Shown here piece by piece: positions 49,163-59,385 of a stretch of DNA of 64,000 nt. The stretch is from Geosiphon pyriformis (Eukaryota > Glomeromycota > Glomeromycetes > Archaeosporales > Geosiphonaceae), in NCBI GenBank assembly GCA_016748015.1, contig JAAOMT010000531.1:228295-292294 (forward strand), in the 5' to 3' direction. The position numbers were made by a program, and so were the translations under genes. The notes beneath the pieces were generated by a model that was given only the letters and a program-made list of their open reading frames with translations, was not told the origin of the DNA and ran no database searches. The first letter of the stretch is position 1. Every line of letters begins with the position of its first letter.

Positions 49163-50910
49163 GTGGCAGAATTAGAAAACATAGAAGCAAATCATTTAGA
49201 ATTCGCCAAATCCTTGTTTCAACAATACAGCCAACAATTAAGATTAAACAATAATCACTTCTCAGCAGAATCCATTTTTAACTTCTACATCAATGATAAA
49301 ATCACAGACTGCTTAGGAGAAACAGTTAACATTGAATCTGCAAGGAAAAATTTCTATACAGAATTATTTTAACATACCAGCTTACCAAGAAATTACAGTT
49401 TTACATCAATCATCAGGGAAATAAATCAAACCATTGAAAGATACACACAACAACAATTCCCCATTACTTATGCAGACAAAGGCAAAGGAAGGTTGCAAAC
49501 ACCAGCAGTAACACCAAAACAAATACAACTACCTACTTGGAAGAAAATCAGAGTTGAATTACCAACAAACCCATCATACCATTATATACTCAGAAGTGCC
49601 ATCAACATTTCATTACTAGGCATGTCCACATCACATGCAACATCAACATTTAAACAGCTACCATTTCAAAGTAAACAAAAAAAAGCAGAGTTATTAGGAA
49701 CTTATAATGACTACTTTGAAAGATTTAAATCATGATTTCCAACACCATCAGAATTCTGATCACTGCCACTCCAACCAGATTTCGGAAATGCAAATCTCTA
49801 GAAGATAATGGAATTAGAAGAAAAGGAAGAAGAAGAAGCCGAAGATCAGAAATTTACTTACCAAAACCCAATCCCAGAAAACCCAGACATTAAAACCTCA
49901 AACTTTCAGATACAGCAAAATCAAAATCCAGAAGTCAAAACTCCAAATATTCAACTACTGCCAAATCAGAATAATCAAAACCCCAACATAATTAATCAAT
50001 ACTTACTTCTAATAATTGTGATCAATCCACCACCAGCTTCACCAAACACTGAACAACAGCAACAACCACAACTGCTACCTCAACAACAAATCCAGCAGTA
50101 ACCACAACAACAACCAATGGCTTACACTCCAATTGCCAAAATTGAGAAATTTACCAGCAAAGAAGATGATGCTCAAGTATGGCTCAATGATGTGGAAAAA
50201 GCCATCACTGCCAATAGATGGAACAATGACAGAGCCCTTCAAGTGCCTATTTTCTACAAGATACTGCCAATTCGTGATATCAGAGTTTAGCCATTAAACT
50301 TCAACCATTCCAGGAATTCAAAACTGCATTCTTGGAATATTTCAGTAATAATAACAGCATTAATTGCTTAGTTAACATCTTCACCACAATTAAACAAGGA
50401 GAAACTAAAGCAGTTACTACTTACTTGGGACATTTCCACAGAAACTTGCACCAAATTCAAGCAATCCAAGCTGACTATTTCACAGTACCACAGATCCTAA
50501 ATCAGTTCATCCATGGACTGTGCAGTAGCCTACTCCAATGAATACACCCAATGCACTCCCAAACTCTCTAGGATACAGTCACCAATGTGAAAGATTTTGA
50601 ATCAGCAGAACTTGAAGCAAATCATGTCCAAGCTGTTAATCTAGTAATGAATGAATCATCTGAATTGGATTCCAAATTAAAACAATTTAGTGATTTCATT
50701 AATCAGAAATTAGAGGGATACTTAGTTGACAATTGCACAATTTATCAACCACTCCAATGACGCAATAATTTAGGAATCACAAATTGCCCACAAAATCAGC
50801 CACATCTATCATTATTATCTAATCAGCTGTGGCAGCAAGAAATGCATATCTGCCACTACTGTGGTAAACAAAAACATCTAAGGATTGACTGTAAGCTAAG
50901 GATAGATAAC
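49163..50910 (+). pseudogene. Gypsy Gag, broken
   Basis: The frame from 49163 reads AELENIEANHLEFAKSLFQQ, and on to FPITYADKGKGRLQTP and a Gln/Asn/Pro-rich stretch (49808-50101). The capsid-like part begins IAKIEKFTSKEDDAQVWLNDVEKAI (50131), shifts frame near 50290 and continues with FQEFKTAFLEYF and GETKAVTTYLGHFHRN. It ends in a CCHC knuckle CHYCGKQKHLRIDC near 50850-50891. The first codon now reads GTG, so the original start is unclear. After the knuckle the frame runs on through YQPP-type repeats into the protease. Confidence 0.8.
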
Positions 50911-51195
50911 CAATGATTGGGAAATTAATATCAAAACTCTGATTGCCAGTTTCCAACTCCGAGTTACCAATTCAATTTAGCACCATATTAACTGACTTAT
51001 CTGTCAATGATGCAATAGCCAATATATCAACCACCCATATATCAACCTCCAGTTTATTAACCGCAGCCACTAATAATATATCAACCACCACAGCCACAAA
51101 TAATTTATCAGACACCCACAGTTCAAACACTGCTATCAAACCCAGCTCAAATGACATCAAGAAACCCTAGATTGAGAGTCATCTAAAACTGGAGA

Positions 51196-51910
51196 TTGGC
51201 GATGGTTGTTTACCAACCAATTCCCAGTTCATCCAACCAGCTGTCCGGATTACGACAGCAGAGTTCAGGAACTGAGTATACTCAAAACCCAAGTTCCCAG
51301 AACTATTTAAGTCTTCTGGTTACCCCAGAAGACACTTTATTCAACACCCAGGAATCCAAACAGAAGCAACCACTTACCAATATTCTGTCAGCCACTGTCA
51401 CAGAAGATGAGTCTTTAGCAGTTATATTTCCTTTTGAAATTGAGGAACTGACAGAAACCTCTTTGTTCAGTGAAGCCATACTTGAGGAAAAACCTATTAT
51501 GGTAATGTATACTGATGCCAAGATTAATGGTCAGTCTATCAAACTAATCTTAGATAGTAGATCAGTTGGCAGCATCATTACAAGACAGCTCATGGACCAA
51601 TTAGATTGCTGAGTTGATTGAGCTGTCAGTACAAGGATAATCACCACTAATGGAGCCACTAAAATGCCAATTAGTGAAATAGATGCCCTACCCATTGAAG
51701 TTAATGGCATCATTGTACCAATCAAGGTACTAGTCATGGAAGCCACTTAGTACTAAACACTAGTTGGCAACAACTGGCTGTCTAAAACCCATGTGACACT
51801 TGATTGGAACACCCAAGAGCTTCAGCTTAGTCAAAATGGCCAACACATATGTGTACCAGCTACATGTGATCACTTTAAGCCAATTACTATGCCAACAGCA
51901 CCACTTATCG
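51196..51910 (+). pseudogene. Gypsy aspartic protease region, broken
   Basis: Frame-1 sequence MYTDAKINGQSIKLILDSRSVGSIITRQLMDQL (around 51510-51610). The catalytic triad Asp-Ser/Thr-Gly now reads Asp-Ser-Arg, which a GGA-to-AGA change would explain. It is followed by GATKMPISEIDALPIEVNGI and VGNNWLSKTHVTLDW, typical of retropepsins. Two stops (TGA at 51610 and 51622) lie just after the active-site strand. Confidence 0.75.
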
Positions 51911-52227
51911 AGTTCAAAAAAAAAGAAAAGAAACCTACCTGAGAAGCATATCAAGTTTCCTGAACCAACACAGAGCACAATGAACTGCCACCAATATCTT
52001 TGTAGGACAAAAACAGAAAAGGAAAGCAGAGAAAAGAATGTATCTAGAAAGCTGACCAAGTCTGGAAAACCGACTTTGATTCAGAAGAACCAACAACTTG
52101 GAAATGGGATAAAGGAGAAAAAGGGAAGGGAAAAGCAAAGGCAGAAGAGTCACTATCAACTGCCATTTACAATACTTACACATATACACTATCACAATGA
52201 TCAAGCTATTGTCAACCAAAGCTAATA

Positions 52228-52790
52228 TGTGTTGATTGCAGCAAGAAATTGTTGTCAATAGGCACATGCTGTGGCAATGATAAGGAATACCAAATGGTGA
52301 CCAAATTCTACTGCCATATATGTGTCATAGAATACTTTGGACGACCAAGAAGACAAAAAAAATGGGACAATGAATCTTGCCTAGCTTGTGGGGAAACCTT
52401 ACTCGACAAAGGAATGTGGAATGACATTCCTGGTCAAGGAAGAATGTGTGATACTTCGTGCCAGTACATAATTCTTATTAGCAATTGGGTCAAAAAAGGG
52501 ACACCAATAGAAGTCATTTGGAGAAAAGCTGTACAGCAATTAGACAGTTGTCCACATGACGATGACGAGATATGGAGAATGGCAATGACCAAGATAGAAA
52601 GAACATTACCTAAAGAAATCAGAAAAGTCAAAAACAACCCACCAGAACTCATAGAACTTGATTGGGACCCAGAACCAGTCATAAATCTTCTAGACCCAGA
52701 ACAATTTTATAAATACTATCAGGAGTTAGCACTCACTAGAGAAGAGTAAGAGCAATGCCTAAAACAACTGAATACTCGACTATATTAACA
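52228..52790 (+). pseudogene. Cys-rich module between protease and dUTPase
   Basis: In the Pol frame: CVDC, GTCCG, FYCHIC, CLACGE and CDTSC give at least four zinc-binding-like Cys pairs within about 80 residues (52228-52470). They are followed by IEVIWRKAVQQLDSCPHDDDEIWRMA and PPELIELDWDPEPV (open 52249-52749), then another pair, YCNKC, near 52815. Not part of the usual Ty3/Gypsy plan. Function unknown; nucleic-acid binding is only a guess. Confidence 0.6.
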
Positions 52791-53079
52791 CTGCCTAATT
52801 CTCTGTGACTTTCAATATTGTAATAAGTGTGACCTCATTCACAATCCACCAATCTGCATGATCTACATGATCCCAGAGGGAGAAGAACCAATCAGCAGCT
52901 GTACATCAGAATCAGAATCAAATTTCAACTCTAATTCAAACTCTGATAACAATAATAACAAAAACAATGGTTCCAGCTCTGCTTCAAATAGCAACAAAAA
53001 TTATGACAATTCAAACTCCGATTCAAACCCCAAAATATACATTGTGCTTCTTGATCTATTTAAGGAGCAGGAACTCAAA

Positions 53080-53575
53080 TGGTATAGTGACAATAATGAA
53101 GGTATTATATCAGAACATGTACATGATACTGATGCAGGATTTAATCTGAGATATTTGAAAAAAGATCTCATCAAATTGGAACCATATTTGTGTACATATA
53201 TTGATCTTAAGATAGCACTGGAAATTTTAGCAACAACAATAGTTTAATTAGCATCTAGGAATAGCCTAGCAAAAAAAGGAATCAACATCAGAGGAGAAAT
53301 AATTGATGCAAGATACGTAGGAAATATTATTGCTATGCTACAAAATGATTCAGAAAAAGCATATACTATAGATCTAAACAAAAAAATAGCATAGGCAATA
53401 TTCCTACTTTTGGTGAAAATAGCTCAGCTAGTGTTAGTAGGAAACAGAGAAAAATTAGAAATTATTACTAGAAGGATACAGAAATTTGAATCAATAAGTA
53501 GAATAGATATATCAGTTAATATGGCAGAGAAAGAGGTTATTAACAAAAGAGAAATTATCTCAACCCATTAATTAA
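53080..53575 (+). pseudogene. dUTPase domain within Gypsy Pol, broken
   Basis: The five motifs of trimeric dUTPases appear in order: 1, DAGFNLRY (53131); 2, LASRNSLAKKGI (53248); 3, GEIIDARYVGNI (53296), keeping the Asp-x-x-Tyr pair; 4, KIA-stop-AIFLLL (53383); 5, the position of the Gly-rich RGxxGFGSTG motif, now RRIQKFESISR (53470). The Gly losses in motif 5 are all G-to-A type. Stops: TAA at 53245 and TAG at 53392, both readable as former Gln codons. dUTPase lowers dUTP and so limits uracil in cDNA. It is known in the pol or pro genes of several retroviruses. The domain call is from motif order and spacing. Confidence 0.8.
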
Positions 53576-53640
53576 TCTCCATTCCACCATATAACCAGTA
53601 TATGTTAGTCATAAAAAGAGAAGTAAAGAATCAAGCTTAA

Positions 53641-55323
53641 TTGTTTGAAACAGAAGCCACTGTTTGCAAATCAGGAGAAATTGGACTCACTAATCTCTAC
53701 ATATTAGCCAAAAGCCCCAAAAACATCAAAATTCCCATCTACAACACAATGAGAAGTGTCATTGAAATACCAAAAAGAACTATCATTGGATATTTAACCA
53801 CCAAAATTGAGGATCAACTACTAAACCCCATTCCAGATTTATCACAGCTGTGTGGATATGTGGACATTACATTACAAACCATCTATAGACAAAGTGAATG
53901 TTATCTGCTCCAACCGGAACAATTGGAACAGATAAACATAAGAAATTTAGACCCACTTCAACAGATGCAACTAAAAATGTTACTCAGCAATTTCAATGAC
54001 ATCTTTGCCAGTGAAAACAAATTTGGCTGCACCAACATCATCCAGCATTAGATTAAGACTAAAGATACAATGCCAATTAAACAAAGAGTGTACAGAGTAC
54101 TACCAGCTAGCCATGAGATCATTTGTCAAGAAATCAATCAGATGCTTAACAATGGACTAATTCAGCCATTAATGATTTCATAGTTATTACCAGTAGTACT
54201 AGTTTGGAAAAAGAATGGAAAGATCCATTTTTGCATAAATTATCAAAAATTGAATAGAGTAATCAAAGAAGATAGTTATCCAATTCCAAAGATTCAAGAA
54301 TTATTCGATGTTTTTGGAGAAAATAAATAGTTCTTGACACTAGACTTAGACAGTGGTTACTAACAAGTAGCCATGGATCCAGCAGACAAAGAAAAGACTG
54401 TGTTCACAACAAGAGAAGGGAATTTTGAATTTGAAGTCATGCCATTTGGCTTGATAAATGCACCAGCAACATTTTAACAGCTCATGGAAATTGTATATAT
54501 TGGGCTACTATGAAAATCAGTTGTCATATACTTAGATAACACCAATGTATTCTCAAAAATATTTGATAATCATCTGCATTATCTCCAACAAGTGTTTGAA
54601 AGATTAAAAAGAGCCGGATTGAAACTAAATGCAACCAAATATTTCTTTGAAAAAATGGAACTCAAGTTTTTGGGACATGTAGTAAGCAAAAATGGAATCA
54701 AAACAGATCCAGACAAGATTAAAGTATTTAAGAACTTTCTGGTACCAACTGACTTGACAAAACTAAGAGCATTTTTGGGGTTTGCAGACTACTATCACTG
54801 TTTTATCAAAAACTTTTCTAAACTAGCTCAGCCACTTCACCATCTACAAACCAAGAATGTGAAGTATGAATGAACCAAAGCTCAACAAGAAGCGTTCGAC
54901 ACACTAAGAAGAAAGCTTATCCAAGCTCCATTATTAATGTATCCAGACTACAGCAAACCATTCATAATCACCACTGATGCATTAAGCCAAGTGTTGGGAG
55001 CAGTATTATCCCAGAGAAGACCAGATGAAAGAGAACATCCAGTAGCTTACACCAGTAGAAGCTTAAGTCTAGCTGAAAAGAATTACAGAATTCCAGCATT
55101 AGAACACTTAGCTATCTATTGGGCTGTTACCAAATGAAAAGAATACTTGAGCCAAAAGTTTGATGTGTATATTGATCACAAAAGATTGACTTCAATTAAA
55201 AAACAAAAATTTGGAGATGATTATCATGTGAGATAGAAAATAGCACTATTACCATATATATTTACAGTACACTATAAAAAGGGAAAAAACAATGGAAGTG
55301 CTGACAGATTGTTGCGAATGAGA
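53641..55323 (+). pseudogene. Gypsy reverse transcriptase and RNase H, broken
   Basis: The linker to RT (53641-54051) ends MLLSNFNDIFASENKFG. RT 54070-54790: [71 protein letters not shown], and VIYLDNTNVFS where YLDD is expected (second catalytic Asp read as Asn), then FLGHVVSKNGIKTDP and FLGFADYYHCFIKNFS. RNase H 54890-55310: AFDTLRRKLIQAPLL, FIITTDALSQVLGAVLSQ, PVAYTSRSLSLAEKNY, YIDHKRL and GSADRLLRM. Several TAG/TAA/TGA interrupt an otherwise unbroken frame. Confidence 0.9.
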
Positions 55324-55519
55324 CAAATCTAAAAACATTTTAACCCAAAAATATAACAAAAGATAAACATCCAAAAATACCAACAACTACAACATTATAT
55401 AAATACCCAATTGTTCAAAGAGAAATTATTTCAAAAGGAACAAAAAAACATAAAACAACAATCAAAATATTTTATCAACCATTAAAATATACTTTACTGG
55501 AAAAACAGAAAGAATTCAA

Positions 55520-56620
55520 ATCAACCAACCAGAGAAAAAAACAATATTATTCAACATACACTCAGACCCAACAGCAGGACATTTTCACAAAGAAGCAATC
55601 ATGGAAAGAACCAAAAAAAGATATTATTGGCCATCAATGTATCCAGACATTATCTAATATGTTCAAAATTGTGATGCTTGTCAAAAAAAAGGTAGAACAA
55701 AACCAAATGAACTATTAAGACCAATCAAAGTGAGACAACCATTTGATCAAATTGAAATTAATCTAGTCAGATCATTAACAATCATCAGTAGAGACAACAG
55801 ATATATTGCAGTAGCCATAAACTATCTCACTAAATGGCCAGAAGCAAAAGCAATTCAAAAAGCAGATGCAAAAACTGTTGTTAAATTTATTCATCAAGAT
55901 TTGATTTGTCAACATAGATATCCAAAAAAACTATTATCAGATCAAGGAACTCACTTTGTGAATAGAACATTAGTAGAATTAAGTCAGAGATTTGGAATTA
56001 AAAGACCATTATCATCACTATACCATCCACAAACAAATGGGTTAGTTGAAAAATTTAACAGAACATTGTATAAAGCAATCACCAAAATCAGTCAAAAAAA
56101 TCAGGACAAATGGGATTTGTTTATACTATTAGTATTATTTGCTTATCAGACAATAAAGCAAGACACTACACAAGCAACACTATTTGAATTAGTATATGGT
56201 AGAACAGCAACATTACCAGTTGAGATAAAAGTCACCACTTATCCAACAGAACCAATAACTGAAGACAATTTTCAAAAAACATTGCTAAAAAGAACATATA
56301 ACTTAATGAAAACATTAGAAAATAAATGGCAAAGAGCAGCTGATAATATCCAAAAGTCATAAAAAAAACAAAAAAAAAGACATAATAATCAACTACTAGA
56401 CAAACCAGTTGAATTCAAGATTGGAGACAAAGTACTTTTACATTATACCAAAACAGAAAAACAATGGAGTGGAAAATTTGACCCCAAATAGGATGGACCA
56501 TTTTACATAGAAAAAATTCTAGAAAATGGAGCTTATAAATTAAAATGGGACAACAAAATTTTAGCCAAAACAGCACATAGTAATCGACTGAAACCATATC
56601 ACCAAATAGTATTATCATCT
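55520..56620 (+). pseudogene. Gypsy integrase, broken
   Basis: HHCC zinc part: HSDPTAGHFHKEAIMERTKK then CDACQKKGR. Core: FDQIEINLV, where the first catalytic Asp seems to read Asn; LLSDQGTHFVNRT with the second Asp; SLYHPQTNGLVEKFNRTL with the catalytic Glu. The longest open piece is 55730-56362. The C-terminal part FKIGDKVLLHYT ... GPFYIEKILENGAYKL ... RLKPYH resembles the GPY/F module. No chromodomain was recognised. Confidence 0.88.
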
Positions 56621-56781
56621 ACCAATAACATTCCACAATTAGGAGCACAATAAATACTAGTCCAACCAGATGAGATTTTATGAGATCTGGAACCAATCAT
56701 AATCATTAGACCAAACACGTAAAATCAAACAATAAAAGAGTATATAAAGACACAATATACGTGACAAAAGCAACCAAGAAA

Positions 56782-57411
56782 ATGGAAATACCAGATCATA
56801 TTCACATCATAGCTCAACAATTATTCCAAGCATTAAGTCAACAACTGTTAAACATGGAAATTATCATTAACAACCAAACAATCTGCTATCAAAATACCAA
56901 AAGAAAGACAAAGAATACATCATATCAGTGAGTACTAAAGAGTGAAAAAAACTGGTCAAATAACATAATAGAAAAAGTAAAGAATACTTTTGGGAAAATA
57001 CCTATTATGGCACCAACAGAAGAACTTACAAAAGAAAATTAGAAGCAATGGACAGAACAACTTCTAATATCATACTGTTACTACCAGTTAGGTTAAAAGT
57101 TGAATATTCAGGAGTTATATATTAACAAATCCAAGAGAGTATTTAACCAGAACATAATACAGCAAATTGAAGAATTTATTAGAAAAAAGACAAACTTGAC
57201 ACTACATGTAAGAACAATTTATTGACTGCACAACATATTTCAGAACTATTCAGAAATACTGTTATATGCTAACATGGAAACCATAACCATTAACCAATGG
57301 AAAAGAATGAACAATATATAAGTAAAAGATGTGAAAAATAAAGTCGAATAAACAATACTAAAAAAAGAAGAGCTAATTCATAATGAAAATTTTGATAGAG
57401 CTCAATATTAA
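56782..57411 (+). pseudogene. Accessory 3' ORF after integrase (about 209 codons), broken
   Basis: One frame from ATG 56782 to TAA 57409-57411 with about seven internal TGA/TAG/TAA and no frameshift. It reads MEIPDHIHIIAQQLFQAL, NNIIEKVKNTFGKIPIMAP and KKTNLTLHVRTIY among others. It is hydrophilic with no evident membrane segment, so it does not look like an envelope gene. The beginning (AQQLFQALSQQLL) vaguely recalls the Gag start (AKSLFQQYSQQLR). Not identified. Confidence 0.5.
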
Positions 57412-57425
57412 AAAGAAGGAGATAA
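57409..57425 (+). other. Polypurine tract of the Gypsy element
   Basis: TAAAAAGAAGGAGATAA directly before the 3' LTR, the usual site and composition for plus-strand priming. Confidence 0.8.
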
Positions 57426-58249
57426 TGTTACTTATAAAAAGAAAACAGATATAGGAAAATAGTAGACCAATAAGTAAATAGTAGGTAGTACATGAGCACA
57501 TTGCTCAGCAATGTAGAGCAATGTCAGAAAACATGGCACATTGCTCAGCAATGTGAAACAATGTTAGAAAATCAAGACACATTGCTCAAAAAATCATAGT
57601 ACATTACTTGAGAATGTGAGCAATCTCATAGAACATCAATTATGTATATATAGTGATAGTATTAGAAGTAGAAAAAGCAAAATCCTTCCATCAAAGACCT
57701 CTCAGTTTAGATTTGATCTAAACAACTTTCCATTCAAAAATATCAATAAATAATTATTCACTATCTCAATCCACTTTTCACTATCAACATTTCATGTTGA
57801 TAGTAATTGATACTTAACCACATTGGAACAATAGCTCTTGATTACAGCTATTGACAGAATATTAACTTGCAATTGCTTTCATTTATTTCTTTATCTTCTT
57901 TTATTTTCTTTTATTTCTTTTTGTTATTTCTTTTGGTTTTACTAAATTGATTAAAAATTAAGTGCTGAGATACAGACATTATAGGGACTGGTAAAAGACC
58001 CATGAAACAAGAGTAGAACATTCATAGATTTGAAGATAGCTTACCAGGAGAATTACCAGCCACCACACTGAGAAAAAAATTCGATGGAATTGCAATTCTG
58101 GGAGACTACTAAAAACAACTATTAAATTTCTGTCCATTATACAAAAAACTCCACAACAAAATCTTCAGATATCAACACCAGAATACCAACCAAGCACCAA
58201 GTTATGGATTTGTTATTTGACTTGAGACCCCAAATAATCATCTGTAACA
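57426..58249 (+). repeat. 3' LTR of the Gypsy element (824 bp)
   Basis: TGTTACTTATAAAAAG ... ATCTGTAACA. Aligns along its whole length with the 5' LTR with many substitutions, mostly transitions, and one palindromic unit fewer, so the insertion is old. Confidence 0.9.
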
Positions 58250-59385
58250 ACAATTTCAAGCAATTTAACAATATTATTAAAAAGTAAAAACAAAAAACTA
58301 TAGATTTCTGGAGACACAAAACTATTATATGTAATCATATTTATTTTTTTATAATTGCTCTATATTTAGTTTTTACCAGTTATACTTTAGCCCAATAAGC
58401 TATTTCTAAACTTTGTACTAAATTGATAACTTTTTTGCTAACAGTTTTAAGACAGCCAAAAACAAAAACAGCCTTTAAATACTATTTTTGAACACAAAAA
58501 CTTTGCACAAAACAGTATATACAGTATTATTAAAAGCATATAAAGAAAACAATTGTAGAATATAAGATAAAAATAATCTTAAACTTAATACAAAACTTTA
58601 TTGAACCAAATATGAATCAAGTAATTTCTTGTAAATAACAAAATCTATTATACATGTAAAAAAATGATTAAGAAGTTCTACTTTTCCACAATATAGATAC
58701 AATATACTGAAATACTTTTTATTATATAAGTATTTATAAACAGCAACTGTTAAATATTAATACAATGCTTTCATAAAATATAAACATAATCTAGTAATAA
58801 ATCTATTTATAAAACTGAATACCATATGTAAATTGAGATGCCAAACTAATAAAATCTGAATCCAATTTATATTCTTAATTATGTTTTTATTAATAACACT
58901 AGAACCAAGTTCAGCTTTTCAACAAACACAATAAACAGCCCTAAAAATATTATGGGTAAAATGACAAACATTCTTAAACACTACTACTTTACTTACTTTA
59001 ATGTATTTCTTTTTAACAAAAACAAAAAGCACCAAATTTGAACATAAAGCTAAATCAATTAACATGTCAGTTTGTTTATTACTTAAGACATCTAAATGGT
59101 CTTTAATCTTTGCTCAGAAAATGCTAAGCTTTTTATATCTGATAAAGTTGATAACACAATACTTTTTAAGCCAATAATAATTGCAAATATTTAGAAAAAC
59201 CATATTTAATTCTACAATACAAGCATTCAAAGCAGCTTGATTATTTAAATATACTATAATAATACTAAAATTTAGAACATATTTTAAAACCAAAGCAATT
59301 ATCTATAATTTCACCATTGTAAAAAACACCAAACCACTAATTTTAACACTAATACTCTGATTCAAATCAGTATTACAAGTAATTA
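58250..59385 (-). mobile_element. LINE copy C, middle piece
   Basis: Starts ACAATTTCAAGCAATTTAACAATATT, which joins the 48237 break when the LTR element and one ACAA are removed (compare copy F: AACAATATTAAGCAATTTAACTATATT). The RNase H block (ACATCTAAATGGTCTTTAATC, 59087) matches copy B 33570 in reverse. It ends near the equivalent of B 33335. Confidence 0.8.

Larger units (their letters stand above)
48238..58249 (+). mobile_element. Ty3/Gypsy LTR retrotransposon with dUTPase, 10012 bp, inactivated
   Basis: Two LTRs (48238-49100, 57426-58249) starting TGTTA and ending TAATA/TAACA, flanked by ACAA on each side (4-bp target duplicate, perhaps 5 with one change). LINE C resumes right behind. 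The gene order Gag - protease - Cys-rich - dUTPase - RT - RNase H - integrase is Ty3/Gypsy. Gag's zinc knuckle, protease, dUTPase, RT and RNase H lie in one frame (about 50290-55320), so Gag-Pol was probably one polyprotein. The frame shifts once before 50290 and once before integrase (about 55330-55520). Nearly all other defects are stops explainable by transitions. Confidence 0.9.

Noticed and set aside
51800-52225. 141-codon frame over the protease to Cys-rich junction
   Set aside because: It lies in a different frame from Pol; the Pol frame is readable through the same interval with recognisable protease words, so this is a shadow.
46166-57411. Alternative genetic code (UGA, UAG or UAA as sense) because transposon frames contain many stops
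   Set aside because: TAA, TAG and TGA all occur in the decayed frames, while host genes here are free of internal stops and use all three as terminators; decay explains it.
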